Shown one piece after another: positions 24,199 through 38,103 of a stretch of DNA of 64,000 bases. A program made the position numbers and the translations under genes. Within the stretch, counting starts at the first letter, position 1. Every line of letters begins with the position of its first letter. The notes below the pieces were generated by a model. It was not told the origin of the DNA and did not search any database. It saw nothing but the letters and a program-made list of their open reading frames with translations. The DNA comes from Morella rubra (lineage: Eukaryota > Streptophyta > Magnoliopsida > Fagales > Myricaceae), in the NCBI GenBank assembly GCA_003952965.2, contig CM025849.1, forward strand, positions 22,763,631 to 22,827,630, in the 5' to 3' direction.

Positions 24199-25358
24199 CC
24201 ATTTCAAAATGCAACAAGATATGATTGGTTGGTGTTGGGATACAAATTAAACATTGTAAAATTTGTTGATTTCGTTTTGCAATAATAGTCCCCGGAGCAC
24301 TCAAACTACTTTAATTTTCTTTTCTTTCTTTTTATAAAAATATCATAAGATTTTCATTTCAAAAGTTAGAACCATATAAAGATAGACTTACAAAACGCCC
24401 AACTTAGGCGTGGTTGATTCTATCTTATTTACATGATTGCGTATGATCGCTTTTGTAATCCAGTTACTTTGAGGCCCATTAAGTTTTATTCGTGCGACTA
24501 CAAAAGCGACAGAAACAGTTCTTGCTAACTCCAAGTCGAAGCCCATTGTAGTTTTCTGCTCGCTGTGCATAAGATGGCTGTACTTTAGGGAAGGGTTTGA
24601 GAAACTCTTTGGATTCAAGAGGCCTAATAATGCTTTTCCATCGACTTGGAAAATCCACAAATCTGTAATTTGAATCCTAACAGCACAGTAGTCTAATAAG
24701 ATATGCATCATAGTTGAGTAGCTTAAATACTTTTTTAGCTATCAATAGATTATAGATGAATCCGGTAAGCTGAAAAAAATACATATATATACGACAGAGA
24801 ACTTGAGACAGAGTTTGTTAAATGGAATATGGGGAAGCCTTCAGATGAGCTTTTAATTGGTTTCCATAAAACATAATAACTGTAAATCCAAAAAATAATC
24901 ACAACAAAAATACCAAAATATGAAGTGGTTCCATCAAAATGAGGTACCAAGAAACGATAGAAAAATTCTCTAAGCTAAAAATGAGAGAGTACAAACAGAA
25001 AATACTTGCTCCACCACATAAAGTAAATTTTATATCTAATTTTCTTGTTAAGCCCTTAAATAAAAAATTTGGGATAAATACTCTTTTCACTCATCAACTA
25101 TAAATGGTTTGACATATTGCATCCTAAACTACCTACTTTGACACATTAAACCCTCTAACTATCAATCTTCTGCACTTTGTCAATTTTTTATACTGGAATG
25201 ACGATAAAGCCCTTAACCGACTTTGTATATGTTGACACTGCAAAAAAATTGACTTTTGGTGAAGAAATTTTTTGTCACCAAAGGTCAAATTATCGTCACT
25301 AAAAGAATGAAGGAGTACGACGATCATGTCAGGATATGCCCTCAATGACGATAATGCT

Positions 25359-25836
25359 CTAGCGAATGATGGTGCCTACAATCGAAGTCATCTGACCTAT
25401 CAGGATATGCCACAGGTTGCCCAGTAAGGTCTCCTCCACATCCAACAATGGTGTCCCTAGATAGCAAAGGGACAGTGGCAGCTCACTCTCCAAAAACACG
25501 ACAATAAGCTCATGGGAGAATGCAACCTGATGGTTGCATGCCATCTACTGCATCTCATCCATCCCAACATCTAATGCCACAACCACTGCATAAATGTCTT
25601 GAACCAAGTCTTCGACGACCTAGCCCTCCCAAGAAAGCTGCTTCACCACTGTTGGTGCTTAAACAGGTGGAACATTGTGTCCTCCTCGTCTAGGAGTCAT
25701 CAAAGTCTAAGAAAGTCACCGAACTCTCTATCACCATAGGCCGCAATCGGATTTGCATCTTTCGTGATTCAATACTGATTGCAGGTGCCTGCAATTGGGG
25801 GGATGAACTCGCTCACCTTACACTACGAGAACGCTT
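25359..25836 (-). pseudogene. Unrecognised decayed reading present in both duplication units
   Basis: On the minus strand, segments such as LVQDIYAVVVALDVGMDEMQ and LGTPLLDVEETLLGNLWH are interrupted by stops. The same DNA in unit B (about 30110-30560) is decayed in other places. It looks like an old transposon gene, given the CACTA-like DNA next to it, but I do not recognise the family. Confidence 0.3.
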
Positions 25837-27289
25837 AAACCCAGACATTTATGTACTCATGCAATAATTGTATAAAAAATGTGTAAATAAGTCAACAAGA
25901 AAAAAATAATTAAAAACTACAAACTGTCATATCACAACAAGCCATCGTCAAAAATGTCGTTCGATCATCCACGTCTACGTCCAATCGTTAAAAATGATGA
26001 TCAAACAGTTCAAAATTGAAACGCAAAGTTTTGGTATTGCAGCCGATCTTCCACATTTCTGATAGATCACGTACTTTGTTAAACAAATTGTTTAACTTCG
26101 ACAATCCATCAGCTAATTTAACGATAGATCGTTCATTTAGCGTCTAATCGTCACATTGATACGATCAATCGAAACATAGTTAAAACACGAAGTTTCAATT
26201 ACGTGATCAATCGGATATACGACAATCAATCGCATATATTATTAAACGCAAAGTTTAAGTATGAACATACATCGTCTCAATTGACGACCGATCAGTTGAC
26301 AAGTGACACGACACATTTCTCTAAGCGTCTGATTGCCCAATATGGACGATTGATCGCTAAAAGTGTAAAATGGTGAGTTTGATAAACGGTCAGACATCAC
26401 ACATTGATGATCGTTCAGCATGGGGACGATGTCCAAAACTAGAAACCCAAAACTCACATTTCTTACCCAAATCGCTCCAAAACACTCTTAATAATGTCAA
26501 ACAACCATTAAAAATTAAAATAAACCTATTTTACGGATCTAAATTAGTAATAAAATTAAATTAAAAAAATAACAAAAATACATTTAAAAACCGGCACAAA
26601 CTTAATAAATTTACAAACTTGAAATGTGGAGGAGAATAAAAATGAGTTTGGATGTGGCGTGATCATTGCGAAGTGCAAAATCTCAGAGAGTTTAGAGAGT
26701 TTGAGTGTGTTTTGAGTGAAAATTTCATACGGTTAAGGAAAAATTGGCATTCAGGCTATTTCTTAACATTCCTCGACTCGTTCGATCGAAAGTCTAGCAT
26801 TACACGTGGCAAACTTCTATTTGTTGTCTTTACTGGTTTACTGATCAATCTTCACATCTGGTACGATCAAATGTCGATTCAAGCTTTTACATGTGTTCGA
26901 ACTGACCGTTTGCAATAGCCGATCGATCGTCAAATCTGGACAATTATTAGGCTGCCACATGTCCACCGTGCAGCTTTCATCATGCTAATCAAACGTGTTT
27001 AGATCCGAGGTCTCGTTTCATTATGATCGATTTCCCAATTAGACGATCGATCGACTATGTGACCAAATCATCACAAAACTTTTGTAATTTTGGCGAGAAA
27101 GTTTTCTTTTGTAAAATATTTTTTTTAATGTAAATAATTGTCAATCGAGCATCTAATTAGACGTTCAAAAGGCGTGATGAAAATTTCGTCTCTAAAAGTA
27201 CTTTTTTACTTTTTCGGTCACGAAATCTTCGTCACAATAAGTTTATTTTAGTGACAAAATTCAAACTTTGTCATAGATAATTTTATTTT
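25836..27289. mobile_element. CACTA-like non-autonomous block rich in GATCGATC motifs
   Basis: It starts CACTACGAGAAC at 25836. Over the next 1.4 kb there are more than fifteen variants of GATCGATCG or GATCAATCG in both orientations, a subterminal-repeat pattern. The matching block in unit B (about 30570-32016) ends TTCTAATAGTG, an imperfect inverse of the start. No coding sequence and no TSD. Confidence 0.55.
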
Positions 27290-27319
27290 AGAGACCACAC
27301 CCAAACATCCGAGTGCTAG
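27290..27319 (+). pseudogene. Copied 3' end of the XTH coding sequence
   Basis: Ten codons, RDHTQTSEC plus a stop (TAG in place of TAA), repeat the XTH C-terminus with one Pro-to-Ser change. No upstream exon is present, so it is only a by-product of the duplication. Confidence 0.85.
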
Positions 27320-30300
27320 GGTGACTTCATTGGTTTAGGTGTAATTGTGTCAATTCGTGAACAGTTTGCGTTGGGAGCCTTGTGATGGGGTCCCGCTTGC
27401 TTGCAAAAAATAGTTGCAAGAGTAGTTGAGCTAGCGTCCAAGCCCCCAAGACTTATTTATGATCTATGTTATCTATTCTATTGAATTACCATCATTGTGC
27501 AATAAGATTGATACCAGTGCTTCTATCAAATTACAAAGGAGTAATATATTTCGCATGAGAGAGATCAGAGAGAATGATCTTGCTTTGTCTGAATGTGATC
27601 TACGTTCACGGCAGCCTGCAAAAGATAAAGCAAAGAGTGTAGCTCACTCGTGAATGTTGATTGTCTTGCATGCAGTGAAATTGAGTCAGTACTCACATGT
27701 GAATTAAGATTGGACTATCAGTGAGGTTTCCCCTGTGAACATCTGCATTGACTTCCAAAATTATCATTGGATTCTCGCAGCTGATTACACAATCCACCCG
27801 CCGATATCCTGGTCCCATTCTTAAGCCAGAGTTCTACACACGTCTGCTTCCTTTCATGATATATCTATCTATATTATATGGCCTCTAGAATCCTCACCAG
27901 CTAATTATAGTAATCGTATCTCACATTCAGTTCTATATTCAGAAGAAAAGTCATTTAAAGCTGCAGTTATGTTAATCTTTTCTATCTTTCTGAGAAAATG
28001 GCGATTTGAAAATTGGTCAAGTACTCCTGTCATCAAGGGAAACAACGAGACTTCGTAAACTGAACAAAGGACTCAAATATTGCGACAATGGGCTCATTTT
28101 CTTTGGTACACTAGGGATCCTACATCAATCGGTGATTTCAGGGACGTTGTAGAACTAGCTTTTAATACATATAGTCCAAAGATGTGGTTTTAGGACCATG
28201 GCTAATACGTCTAACGCCGAAAGGGTGGAGGGATATGGTGGAATTTGAATTTTGAACCCATGAATATTGACCAGAGCATTATGCTGTGTTTGTTTCAAAA
28301 GCACAGAAGCCATCGAGAAAATCGTATCCACTTTTCCATTCTAACAAAAATAGAAGTCAGGAAAAATGACCAAAACTGCAGTAAAAATAAACATTGGAGC
28401 CACCAATCATGGGAAGCACAGATATTACTCCGAATCAGCCAAAATAAATAGTGATAAATAATTGGCGGATATGACCGACCAGACCACCTTCGTTATTCTT
28501 CTATTAAGATCTTATCAAGCTTTTTCTGCGTGGATATTTGATTTTATCCCAATGGAGTCTCTCCGCTTCTTGTCAAAGGTTGTAATGCAGCATCCAAGGA
28601 AGCATGCATCAGATCAACTGTCCACCTATAGCATTAACAGACAGACTCAGTGGGTCAGCTCATGGAAACATATATAAAAATATCGCAGAAATTAACAGAC
28701 CGAAATAAAATACCGTCCACACGTGTTTGCTAACCAAAATTTTAGTTTATGAATATATGAAAATTGGTAAAAAAAAAATTGAACAAAGAAATAATTAAAT
28801 AAATTTTTTATGTTTATTGTAATATAAAAAGATAATTTAATAGAAAAGAAACATATTATTCAGTAGTTATTTCATTAGGTCAAAATTTTAGCTAAAAATT
28901 TGAGATGCAAACACGGATTTCATAATGTAACAAGATGATTGGTTGGTGATCAGATCCAAAATATTAATGTAAAATTTGTTGATTTCATTTTGCAATAATA
29001 GTCCCCGGAACACTCAAATTACAGGAAATAAAGGCAAGTTAAGTCTGTAGCTCCTTTTTCTGGGGGGAAATCAAATTCTGGCCAGTGTTCCGGGGACTCA
29101 TTAGTGGAGTGATTCTAGCTTCTTTACGGGGGTGAGTATGATAGCTTTTGTAATCCTATTACTTATAGGCCCATTACATTTTATTCCGGTGACTACAAAA
29201 GCGATTGAAACAGTTCTTGTTAACTCCAAGTCCAAAGCCCATCGTAGTTTTCTGCTCACTGTGCAAAAGATAGCTGTACTTTAGGGAAGGGTTTTAGAAA
29301 AACTCTTTGATTTAAGAGACCTAATAATTGCTTTTCCATCGACTTGGAAAATCCACAAATCTGTAATTTGGATCCTAACAGCACAGTAATCTAATAAAAT
29401 ATGCATCATAGTTGGGTAGCTTAAATACTATGTTAGCTGTCAATAGATTATAGATGAATCCCGTAAGCTGAAAAAAAATATATATACGACAGAGAAATGG
29501 AGACACAGTTTGTTAAATGGAATATGGAGAAGCCTTCGGATGAGCTTTAATTGGTTTCCATAAAACATAATAACTGTAAATCCCAAAAATAATCACAACA
29601 AAGATACCAAAATCTAAAGTGGTTCCGTCAAAATGATGTACCTCCAAAGGAAGAAACCGTAGAAAAATTCTCTAATCTCAAAATTACAGAGTAGTACAAA
29701 CAGACAATACTACTCAAAACTTAAAAGCCTATTTATACCCAGTCTCGCTCGACCACATAAAATAAATTTTCTCTCTAACTTTCTTGTTGAGTGGCAATTA
29801 AAAATTTTGGAATAAATACATTTTTCACGCATCAACTATAAATGGTTTGAAATATTGCACCCTAAATTGACTACTTTGACACATTAAATCCTATAACTAT
29901 CAATTTTTTATTCTTTGTACTTTGTCAAATTTTTAAACTAAAATGATGATAATCCCTTTAACCAACTTTGCATATGTTGATACTACCCAAAAAAAAAAAA
30001 AGACTTTTGGTGATGAAATGTTTCGTCACCAAATGTCAATTTATCCTCACTAAAAGTTTTAATGAAAGAGTACTACGATCATGTTAAGACATGCCTTCAA
30101 TGACGATAATGCTCTGGTGAATGATGGCGCCTACAATCAAAGGCGTCTGACCTGTTAGGATATGCCACAGGTCGCCCACTGAAGTATCCTCCACCCGCAA
30201 TGGTGTCCCTAAGTAGCAAGGGGATGGTGACCGCTAACAATCCAAAAACACGACAATAAGGTCGAGGGAGAATGCAACCTGATGGTCGCGTACCATCTAC

Positions 30301-31858
30301 TGTATCTCATCCGTCCCAACATCTAATGCCACAACTACTGTATAAATGTCTCAGACCAGGTCTTTGACGACCTCTCCCTCCAAAGAGAGTTGCTTCAACC
30401 ACTACTAGTGCTTAAACAAGTGGAACATTGTGTGCTCCTCGGGCGTCATCAAAGTCTGAGAGAGTCACCGAACACTCTATCACCATAGGCCGTATCTGGA
30501 TTTGCATCTACTGCGATTCAATACTAATTTTAGGTGCCTGATCCTGGTAGGAAGAACTTGCTCCCCTCACGGTACCAAAATGCTTAACCCCAGACATTTA
30601 TGTTCTTTTGCAATAATTGTATAAAAAATGCATAAAAAACTCAACAAGAAAAAAGTAATTAAAAACTACAAACTGTAATATCATGGCGATCCATCGTCAA
30701 AAATGACGTTCAATCGTTCACGTCTATGTCCGGTTGTTAAAAATGACGATCAATCGATTCAAAATTGAAATGCAAAGTTTCAGTATTGTAACCGATCTTC
30801 CACACTTCTAATCGATCACATACTTTGTTAAACGAATTCTTTAACTTCAACAATCCATCAACTAAATTGATGATAGATTTAGCGTCTGATCATCACATCT
30901 ATACGATCGATCGAAACATAATTAAAATGCGAAGTTTCATTTACATGATCGCACACATTGACGATCATGAAAATGGCGAGCTTGATAACCGGTCAAATAT
31001 CACACATTGACGATCGATTGGCATGGGGAGGACAGCCAAAAACCCAAAACTAACATTTCTCATCCAAATCACTTCAAAATACTCTTAACAATGCCAAACA
31101 CCCATTAAAATTAAAATAAACCTATTTTACATATCTAAGTTAGTAATAAAATCAAATTTAAAAAACTTAACAAAAATACATTTAAAAAACGATATAAACT
31201 TAATAAATTTTCAAACATGAAACATGGAGGAGGATAAAAATGAATCCGGATGTGGCATGATCTAGGTGAAATGCAAAATCCCGAAGAGTTTGAGTGAAAT
31301 TTTAGACGGTTTAAGGAAAAATTGGCATTCGGGTTGTTTCTTAACACTGTCTTTATTGCTTTACCAATCAATCATATCATCACATCTGGTACAATCAAAC
31401 GTTGATTCAAAAACTATGACAGCTTTAATAAGACACGAACTGACCATTTGCAGACATTTGTCAATTATCACAATCGATCGTCTCAGTAGCCGATCCATTG
31501 TCAAATATAGATGATTATTAGGCCGCCACATGTCCACCATGCGGCTTTCATCATGACAATCGAATGTGTTCAGATCCGAGGTCACGTTTCATTATGATCG
31601 GTTCTCCAATCAGAAGACTGATCGACTATGTGATCAGTTATTTTGTCACAAAATCTTTGTAATTCTGGCAACGAATGTTTTTGTCTGCAATATTTTTTTT
31701 AATGAAAATAATTGTCAATCGAGCGTCTAGTTAGACGATCGAACGACGTGATGAAAATTTTTGTCACCAAAAAGATTTTTTAATATTTTTTATTTTTTTA
31801 GTAACAAAATGTTTATCACAGTAAGTTTATTTTTAGTGATGAAATTCAAACTTTGTCA
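27290..31858. repeat. Tandem duplication 1, unit B
   Basis: Second unit, directly abutting unit A. It starts in the copied XTH codons (RDHTQTSEC then TAG) and follows unit A with frequent substitutions and short indels to about 31858. The divergence is far greater than in duplication 2, so this event is older. No intact gene. Confidence 0.9.
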
Positions 31859-32152
31859 CGGAAAATGAATGTTGTGACGGAAACAAAATCAATTTTTTTC
31901 AATAAAAACAGACTATTACTAATAAAAAAAATTGTCACAAAAAGTTGACTTTTAGGAACAAAAATCATTTTGTCATTGAGATATTCATCACTAAAATTCA
32001 AAATTCTAATAGTGAGGATATTATTGTCAATTCATTAAGTCGTCGGAGCTTTTATTGTCGGGATGATGCAAAGTATTTAATATTAGTAGTTAAATAGTGC
32101 AACGTGTCAAAGTGGGTAGTTAAAGGTGCAAGTATCTATGGATCTGTCATCT
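31859..32152. other. CACTA-like right end and spacer
   Basis: This holds GTGAC/GTCAC motifs and the terminus TTCTAATAGTG at about 32006-32016, then AT-rich spacer. No gene. Confidence 0.45.
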
Positions 32153-33419
32153 TGTAGTATAATGCCCCGAACCCCAACGATGAGGAGGTTACTTCTATGC
32201 ATAAAATCTTTTAAAATTGGTAAAATTTTGGATATAAAAATCAGTTAACACAAAATAAATAATCCTTGATATCATAATCCAAGTTTAAAACTTAAAAACA
32301 ATTGAATAACAACACTTTGTTTAAAACTCTTTAAAAACAAAAAACATCAAAACTAAACACTCAATCTAACTGAATCTCTAAGTCTTCTCTCAACTACCCT
32401 CCCACTTGCCATCTATTCATGACTCTCCGCATGCTCCTAAATAATATCTGAAAATAGGCAAAAGATAATGAGTGAGTTCAACAACTCACTGAGAAAAGTT
32501 ATTATACTATGGTGCACTTCAGGAGCAACATTTAATAAATAAAAGCCCATAGAAAACCATAAATCTCAATCCAAATAATATATAATTATAATTGTAACTG
32601 TAAAACAACTTTGATGTATTCATATCAATTATATAAAAATTTCCTTTGCCTATAACTCTGGGTCACATTTACCCCGTGATAGGGTTGTGCAGTCCGAAGA
32701 CTTCTGGAAACTTAGTTTGGGCCCGACCAAACTAAATCATAGTTTAGGTAGAATCCCCCCTATTACGTCTTGGTACGTTACCATGTGTGCACTCAGAAAA
32801 AACGTACTACATAAATCATCTCGTTTCCATGATGGGTGCACTCTCTTTGGTTGCAATTGGTACCAATTTTGTTTTCAATAAAACATGTGATTCTCAAAAC
32901 CTCACCTTGGTACTTTTAGAAAAATCTAGCATAATAATCCTATTTCAAAACATTTGAATGATTTATCAATTTAACCTTCATGACCTCAAGAAACTTAGAC
33001 TAAAACCTTTGAAAACAATAACGTTTGATTTCTCCTCCCACTTAATACCCATATAAGAGACTAACAAATGATTTATGAAAAATTAGATTGCAACCTTATT
33101 TAGAGAAGGATTCTATATCTTAAAAACACTTATCAAAGATTGGGTTGCTATCCATTTAAAAAAAAAAATCAAATCTATTCTAGAAATATTGAAATTCAAA
33201 ACTTTTCTAAGGTTATATCACAAATCGAAAGAGATGAAGATAAAACCCATCTTCTTTAAAGTTTGAACACTTTTAAAGAAGATAACCCTATCAAATAAAA
33301 TCAACATTTCAAACTTTAGACACTTTTAAAAAGGATAATTTTTTTAAATAAATCAAAATTTTAAATTCAATAAAAATAATATTTTACTAAGAATAACATA
33401 AAAAATTCGAGGTGCTACA
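32153..33419 (-). mobile_element. Solo gypsy-type LTR
   Basis: The plus-strand ends are TGTAGTATAATGCCCCGAAC and AATTCGAGGTGCTACA, so it has TG...CA termini and is 1,267 bp long. ACATTTACCCCGTGATAGGG (about 32655-32675) is the inverse of a block in the LTR at 58179-59782, which makes this a relative in the opposite orientation. There is no PBS or coding DNA beside it. The flanking five bases do not match. Confidence 0.6.
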
Positions 33420-36100
33420 TGTAGGGCTTTCGAGTTCGATTAGATTTTTCGTTGGTCCTATGAACTTTTTTCTATACTATTATGGCTGTATTATTCTCAG
33501 ATATTGATATATATATTACGGTTGGCTAAAAAAAAACTAGCAGGAATCATAATAAATCCAACAAGTTATGTATATCATAAAAACATCTAGTGAACTCTAA
33601 GGAACTCACCCATCAACCCTCTAAGAACAACATACGAATCTGAAAAAGTTGCAGAACAGAGTTTATTTATAAAAAAACAAACTTTTGAAGTTCATTTTTC
33701 TGCATTTTACACTACTCTCTTAGACCATACCAACTTTGTGCAGAAGTTAAATGCAATTCGATTACACTCTATCAACCCTTGCATGTGATAATCAAACTAT
33801 AAAATTAACATCCAACCTTGCAACACAATTTACGTACTCCAAGAGCAACTTTCTTGCAAATTAACCATATATCTAGCCGTGCACAATCATATAGCATCCC
33901 AAAAATCTTTCCTTTGAAGCTCACATGCCAACAAACCTAACACGCAACCCAACTTTAATTGAAATTTGATCTAACATGCAAAGCGAGAGAGTTTGTTGTC
34001 ACTCAACCGTTACACAATGGCTCACGAGTTCCCTTAAATTTGTAGGTCAAACGCTTAAATTCCCTTACCTTATTTCTTTGCTAAAAATTATCCAATTATC
34101 ACTTCAAGACAATTCAAAGTCTTAAAATCGCAAATGCTATTGGACCCAAGCTCAAACCAATTTCTTAATTCATTACGGTTCTTTGGGGAATTTAGGGTTC
34201 TTGGTATTGATCGAAGTGTGGGTGAATTATTTTGAAAATAATGAATGTATTTTGGAAAATAATTATGGGGGAGAATGGCTAAGGAATTGGGGGGACCAAT
34301 TCCCGGCCCCCGAACATGGCTTCTTTTTTTTTTTTTTTTTTCCTTTTTTAAAAATCACATGGCATTTCATAATTATTAATAATGACATGGCTTTACACTT
34401 GGCAAATGATGTGGACAAAGTGGGCCCATAGGACACGTGGCGATGTATTATTGATCCAGACGTCTAAAGGTGAGCTACGTCATCACTTCCCGTTAAGTTT
34501 TTAAACAGTAAGTGGACGGAGGATTATTTAGTGGAAAGAAATATCAGCCCAGGGATATTAATCCAACTATTAGATACTTGCATATTAATATTCGTGGGAA
34601 TGTCGTAATGCATCTTCACCATCTATCAAATTAATTCAATAGTTACAGTCAGTAAAATATACAAATATTATTGCTCAATGATATACGAGTACAAATTCTA
34701 TTTGAATATTCAAGTATAGGAAATTTAAATCATCCAATGCATCTAACCAAGGTCCCTCGTATTATTGACGTATAAACATACTGAATATATATATGTCCCA
34801 AAAAAGTCCATTTTATATATAATGGGGGGAATGAACAAGATGTAAATGAAGTCTCAAATCTGTTCAATTAGGCTTCAACAATTGGCTATAGGCACAAAAA
34901 GGGAATTATAATTTACAACCAACAAACTGCATGCATTTCAACCAAAAACAGAAAATGTATGGAATCAACTAGGCAACTGAAACTTATAGAGTCTACCATA
35001 TTTTACCGAACAAATCAAAAAGGGAAAACAAAAATAACATTAGTCTACCAAGGTCTCCAAAAAGGAAAAACAAAAACAACCTTCAGTTTTATAGGTCAAC
35101 AAAATTGATCCCTCCATCGAGATTCCATTTGCAATCTCTCAGAATTTTGATGTGGCATGAATACTTGCCACAAGGTTTTGAGTAATACAATATCATGCCA
35201 AGAATTACCAAAATCAGAAAAAGAATAGATAGAAACATGAAGATAAGATAAAAAATAATAACTTTTCTCAAAGAAATGTAAAAAATTTGCAACACCCAAT
35301 AAGAGGGTTGTGTTCTCCCATCCGCTAATTGTGCTCTCAAATTTCTTTTGAACTTACCTCTACCAAATTCTCCAACTTGTGTCACTCTAACTTACGGGTG
35401 TGACCCACTATAAAGTGGTCTAACCGAAAACTGGAGAGAATGCTTAGTAGGGTTTGGGCTAATCCCTCTCTAACTTGTGTTACTCTATCTTACCAGTCCA
35501 ACCCATTACGAAAAAAATTAGAACGTGAGTGTGTAGCTAAATGTGTAATTGACAAAATGAAATTCCTTCACACAACAAAAACAAAAACCTTGAATACCCA
35601 AACAAAAAAGAACTAACTGTGAAAAACCCCAAAAAGTTCCTTGTGTTTCTCAACCTTTTGAGTAAAGTGGTCCGACCCACTACGAAGAGGTCTAACAAAA
35701 AACTGAGGAGAGTGATTCCTGATATTTGGGCAAATTGGGAGGCTTGGGTGATTTGGGAGACAGGATGAAGAATTTGGGGATGATTTTGAATATTAGGATG
35801 TTTTGGAGATGTAAAGAGGCACAATGATTTTTTTGTTGTACCGGTTGAACCTCTTTGCTCACTTAATTTTATAAGTCCGACCGGTACAACTGGGGTGGAG
35901 AAAAAAAAAAAAAAAAGAATTCGAAACGCGGCAAGCCAAAATAGGAAGGAGTCGAGTTGAGCCACGCGCCCAGGCCTTCATTAATTGGCGTGGTATCCTT
36001 AGGAGTGTCAGATTTATTGCACCTCATCCAAAGAATCCATCTGCATGTATCTGGAATCCGACTCCCTCTTACTCTATTTCAAGGATTACCACCATCTAGA
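33420..36100. other. Gene-free intergenic stretch
   Basis: AT-rich, with no supported gene. A T-run at about 34325-34350 is flanked by ACATGGC on both sides (a weak tail-only candidate). Two diverged copies of a block containing 'GACCCACTA' and 'GGTCTAAC' lie at about 35400-35435 and 35668-35705. Confidence 0.4.
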
Positions 36101-36129
36101 GGCAAGAATTCAGTTTTAGTAGGAGTTCG

Positions 36130-36850
36130 CAAATAGACAAGGAATCCTGACCATAGGAAAGGAAAGACTAGCCGCTTGGCTCATCAGTAGCCCGATTAGA
36201 ATGGGGACCGCCTGGGGTGTCTTTTTCCTGCTCAATTTTCGGTGCAAATGGGAGGGCACAGTTTGATGGTGTGGAGTTCGCACAGGGGACCTTGGCATTT
36301 GCCTTTGCGTGTTCGCGCCCAGTTGCTTTGGCACTGCGAGTAACTCTCACAATTCTCAGTTGGTAGTTCCTGTGATGACGTCGCATATATCATGCGCAAT
36401 TCCAGAGATCCACCAATCCCTCCTTGTTCTGGATTGGCATTCCTGTTACCATCGAGTCACCTGCTAGAATGATTTTTTTGAATCCCATTTCCCGTGCTTT
36501 TCTGTGCCGCAGAGAGTGCTGCTAGAGCTTCGCCTTCATTAGGATTCAACGTATAATATAATAATTTTTGACCATTCGTACATGATTTCACTGTTCGCAT
36601 TGGAGCACACCGCTGCTATAACTGAGAATCTATCCCTTATTGTCACATCAAAATTGATTTTGATTGTGTCAGCTGGTATCGATAGTTCCTCCTGTGGTTG
36701 CTCGTCCTATGCAGCATCCACAATTCCACTGCCCAAGCCGCTATTTGAGTGGCAAGTGGCCTAATGTCTGGGATTACCTTCTCAGCTTTATTCCTTGCCA
36801 AAGTCCATAGCCACTGTTGCCAACAGCCAGACTAGAGGCTTACTTTATTT
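36130..36850 (-). pseudogene. LINE-type RNase H (RVT_3) remnant
   Basis: On the minus strand the reading gives WLWTLARNKAEKVIP, then INFDVTIRDRFSVIAAVCSN, EIMYEWSKII, NEGEALAALSAAQ and, after a frameshift, KKIILAGDSMVTGMPIQNK. This is the pattern of the RNase H-like domain found at the end of plant L1-type LINE polyproteins and in many domesticated fragments (acidic residues at FDV, GEA and GDS). Frameshifts and stops break it. No reverse transcriptase is present in the window, so it is an isolated fragment. Confidence 0.7.
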
Positions 36851-38100
36851 CCTTGACCAATCCAGTTTCAACTAAAAGGCCAGCTGAAATATTTGTTTAC
36901 CTGGGTTCCAAGATCATTACTCAATAATACAGATGCTCTGTTTATGAGTGCTTTTTGGCAGGACTTTTTTAAGCTTTATGGGACGAAATTAAATACAAGC
37001 TTTATGGTCGAAAGCACCTACGCTCATCATATATAAATGAAATATTAAGCCCCTAAACAATATACATATCTAAACATAAAGTTGTACGGGACAGTTTATT
37101 TATATTTGCGAATAGGGATCGATTCAGATGGAAAAAAAAAAAAAAAAAGGCAAACCCACAACCCATTGAGAAAACAGCTGGCTATCGAATCGACGAAGAA
37201 CAGCTGGCTACAGTCAACATAAAACATTTGAGCTTTACCAAAAAGTAAAGACAATTTTTTATGCCTTAAAAGAACAGAACAAAAACACTGTCCAGTCACG
37301 CGTAGGCACTGTTCGATACCGTATCCGCTATGCACTGACACCATACCCAACGTCCCATATTTATATATTTAAACGAATTTAAAGCTCTGACATACTCACC
37401 TGCTAGCTGCCATACCCACAGGTCTGCAAAGGTCCTTTAGCCCTGTCTGCCTGCTCTGCCCCTACTTTCCCGGTATTTGAAAAGGCCCCACTTTTATCGT
37501 TCTTTTTTTTTTTTTTTTTTTCTCTCAGTCCCTACTTTTACCGTTCACTTCCCAATAGAATTATACCAGAAAAGCCTACGCCCACTTCCCCCAACCACGT
37601 TACACAAAACCACACGCATCCTGTCCCAAAGACAACGCAGCTATCGCCTTTTATAATCTAAAGAAACTCCTACATTATTTACCAATTCAATATATTTATA
37701 AAACAATTTCATAGTCTTGCGGCACAAAACTGGGGGATATCCATGAAGCGCCTAATATTTCTAATTATTTTTGTCTCAAAGAAAAAAAAATTCCTTTTCC
37801 ACGATAATATTCACAGTATAATTATTTTCCAGACTGGCACCTCATCCCCATCCAATCACAGCTCGCCATCACATCACGAAACCCGTATTTACCAAAACTG
37901 CCCAAAATCTAAATCTTAATTTACACACCAATGGGCCCCAGTGCACGATATAAAACTCCAACTCGTAGTACCATCATGTGGGCAGTCCAAGAAAAAATCC
38001 AGCTGTGCTCCATTATTCTGCATGGCAAAGCCCCATGGATGCGCTGCGAAAAGCCGCTCTATTAGCTGGCATTCGGGTCCACCAAGCTGGACACCCCCAC
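36851..38100. other. 3' flank of the GT47 gene
   Basis: No gene. An A-run lies at 37130-37148. A 12-base repeat, AACAGCTGGCTA, occurs twice about 26 bases apart near 37174 and 37200. A tail-only insert lies at 37490-37546. Confidence 0.4.
37490..37546 (-). mobile_element. Tail-only micro-retroposon with 13-bp imperfect TSD
   Basis: ACTTTTATCGTTC (37490-37502) and ACTTTTACCGTTC (37534-37546) match at 12 of 13 and flank 31 bp: 19 T then CTCTCAGTCCCT. Read on the minus strand, this is 12 bases plus a poly(A) tail. Confidence 0.6.
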
Positions 38101-38103
38101 CCT

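Larger units (their letters stand above)
22575..27289. repeat. Tandem duplication 1, unit A
   Basis: First of two head-to-tail units of about 4.7 kb. It begins in the last ten codons of the XTH gene and continues through downstream DNA with no intact gene. The sequence restarts at 27290 at an offset of 4,715 bp. Unit A holds the XTH 3' flank, a MITE (24025-24198), a decayed minus-strand reading at about 25360-25830, and a CACTA-like block with GATCGATC motifs (25836-27290). Confidence 0.9.

Noticed and set aside
34311-34362. Tail-only insert around the T-run
   Set aside because: The flanking repeat is only ACATGGC (7 bases), which is too short to claim.
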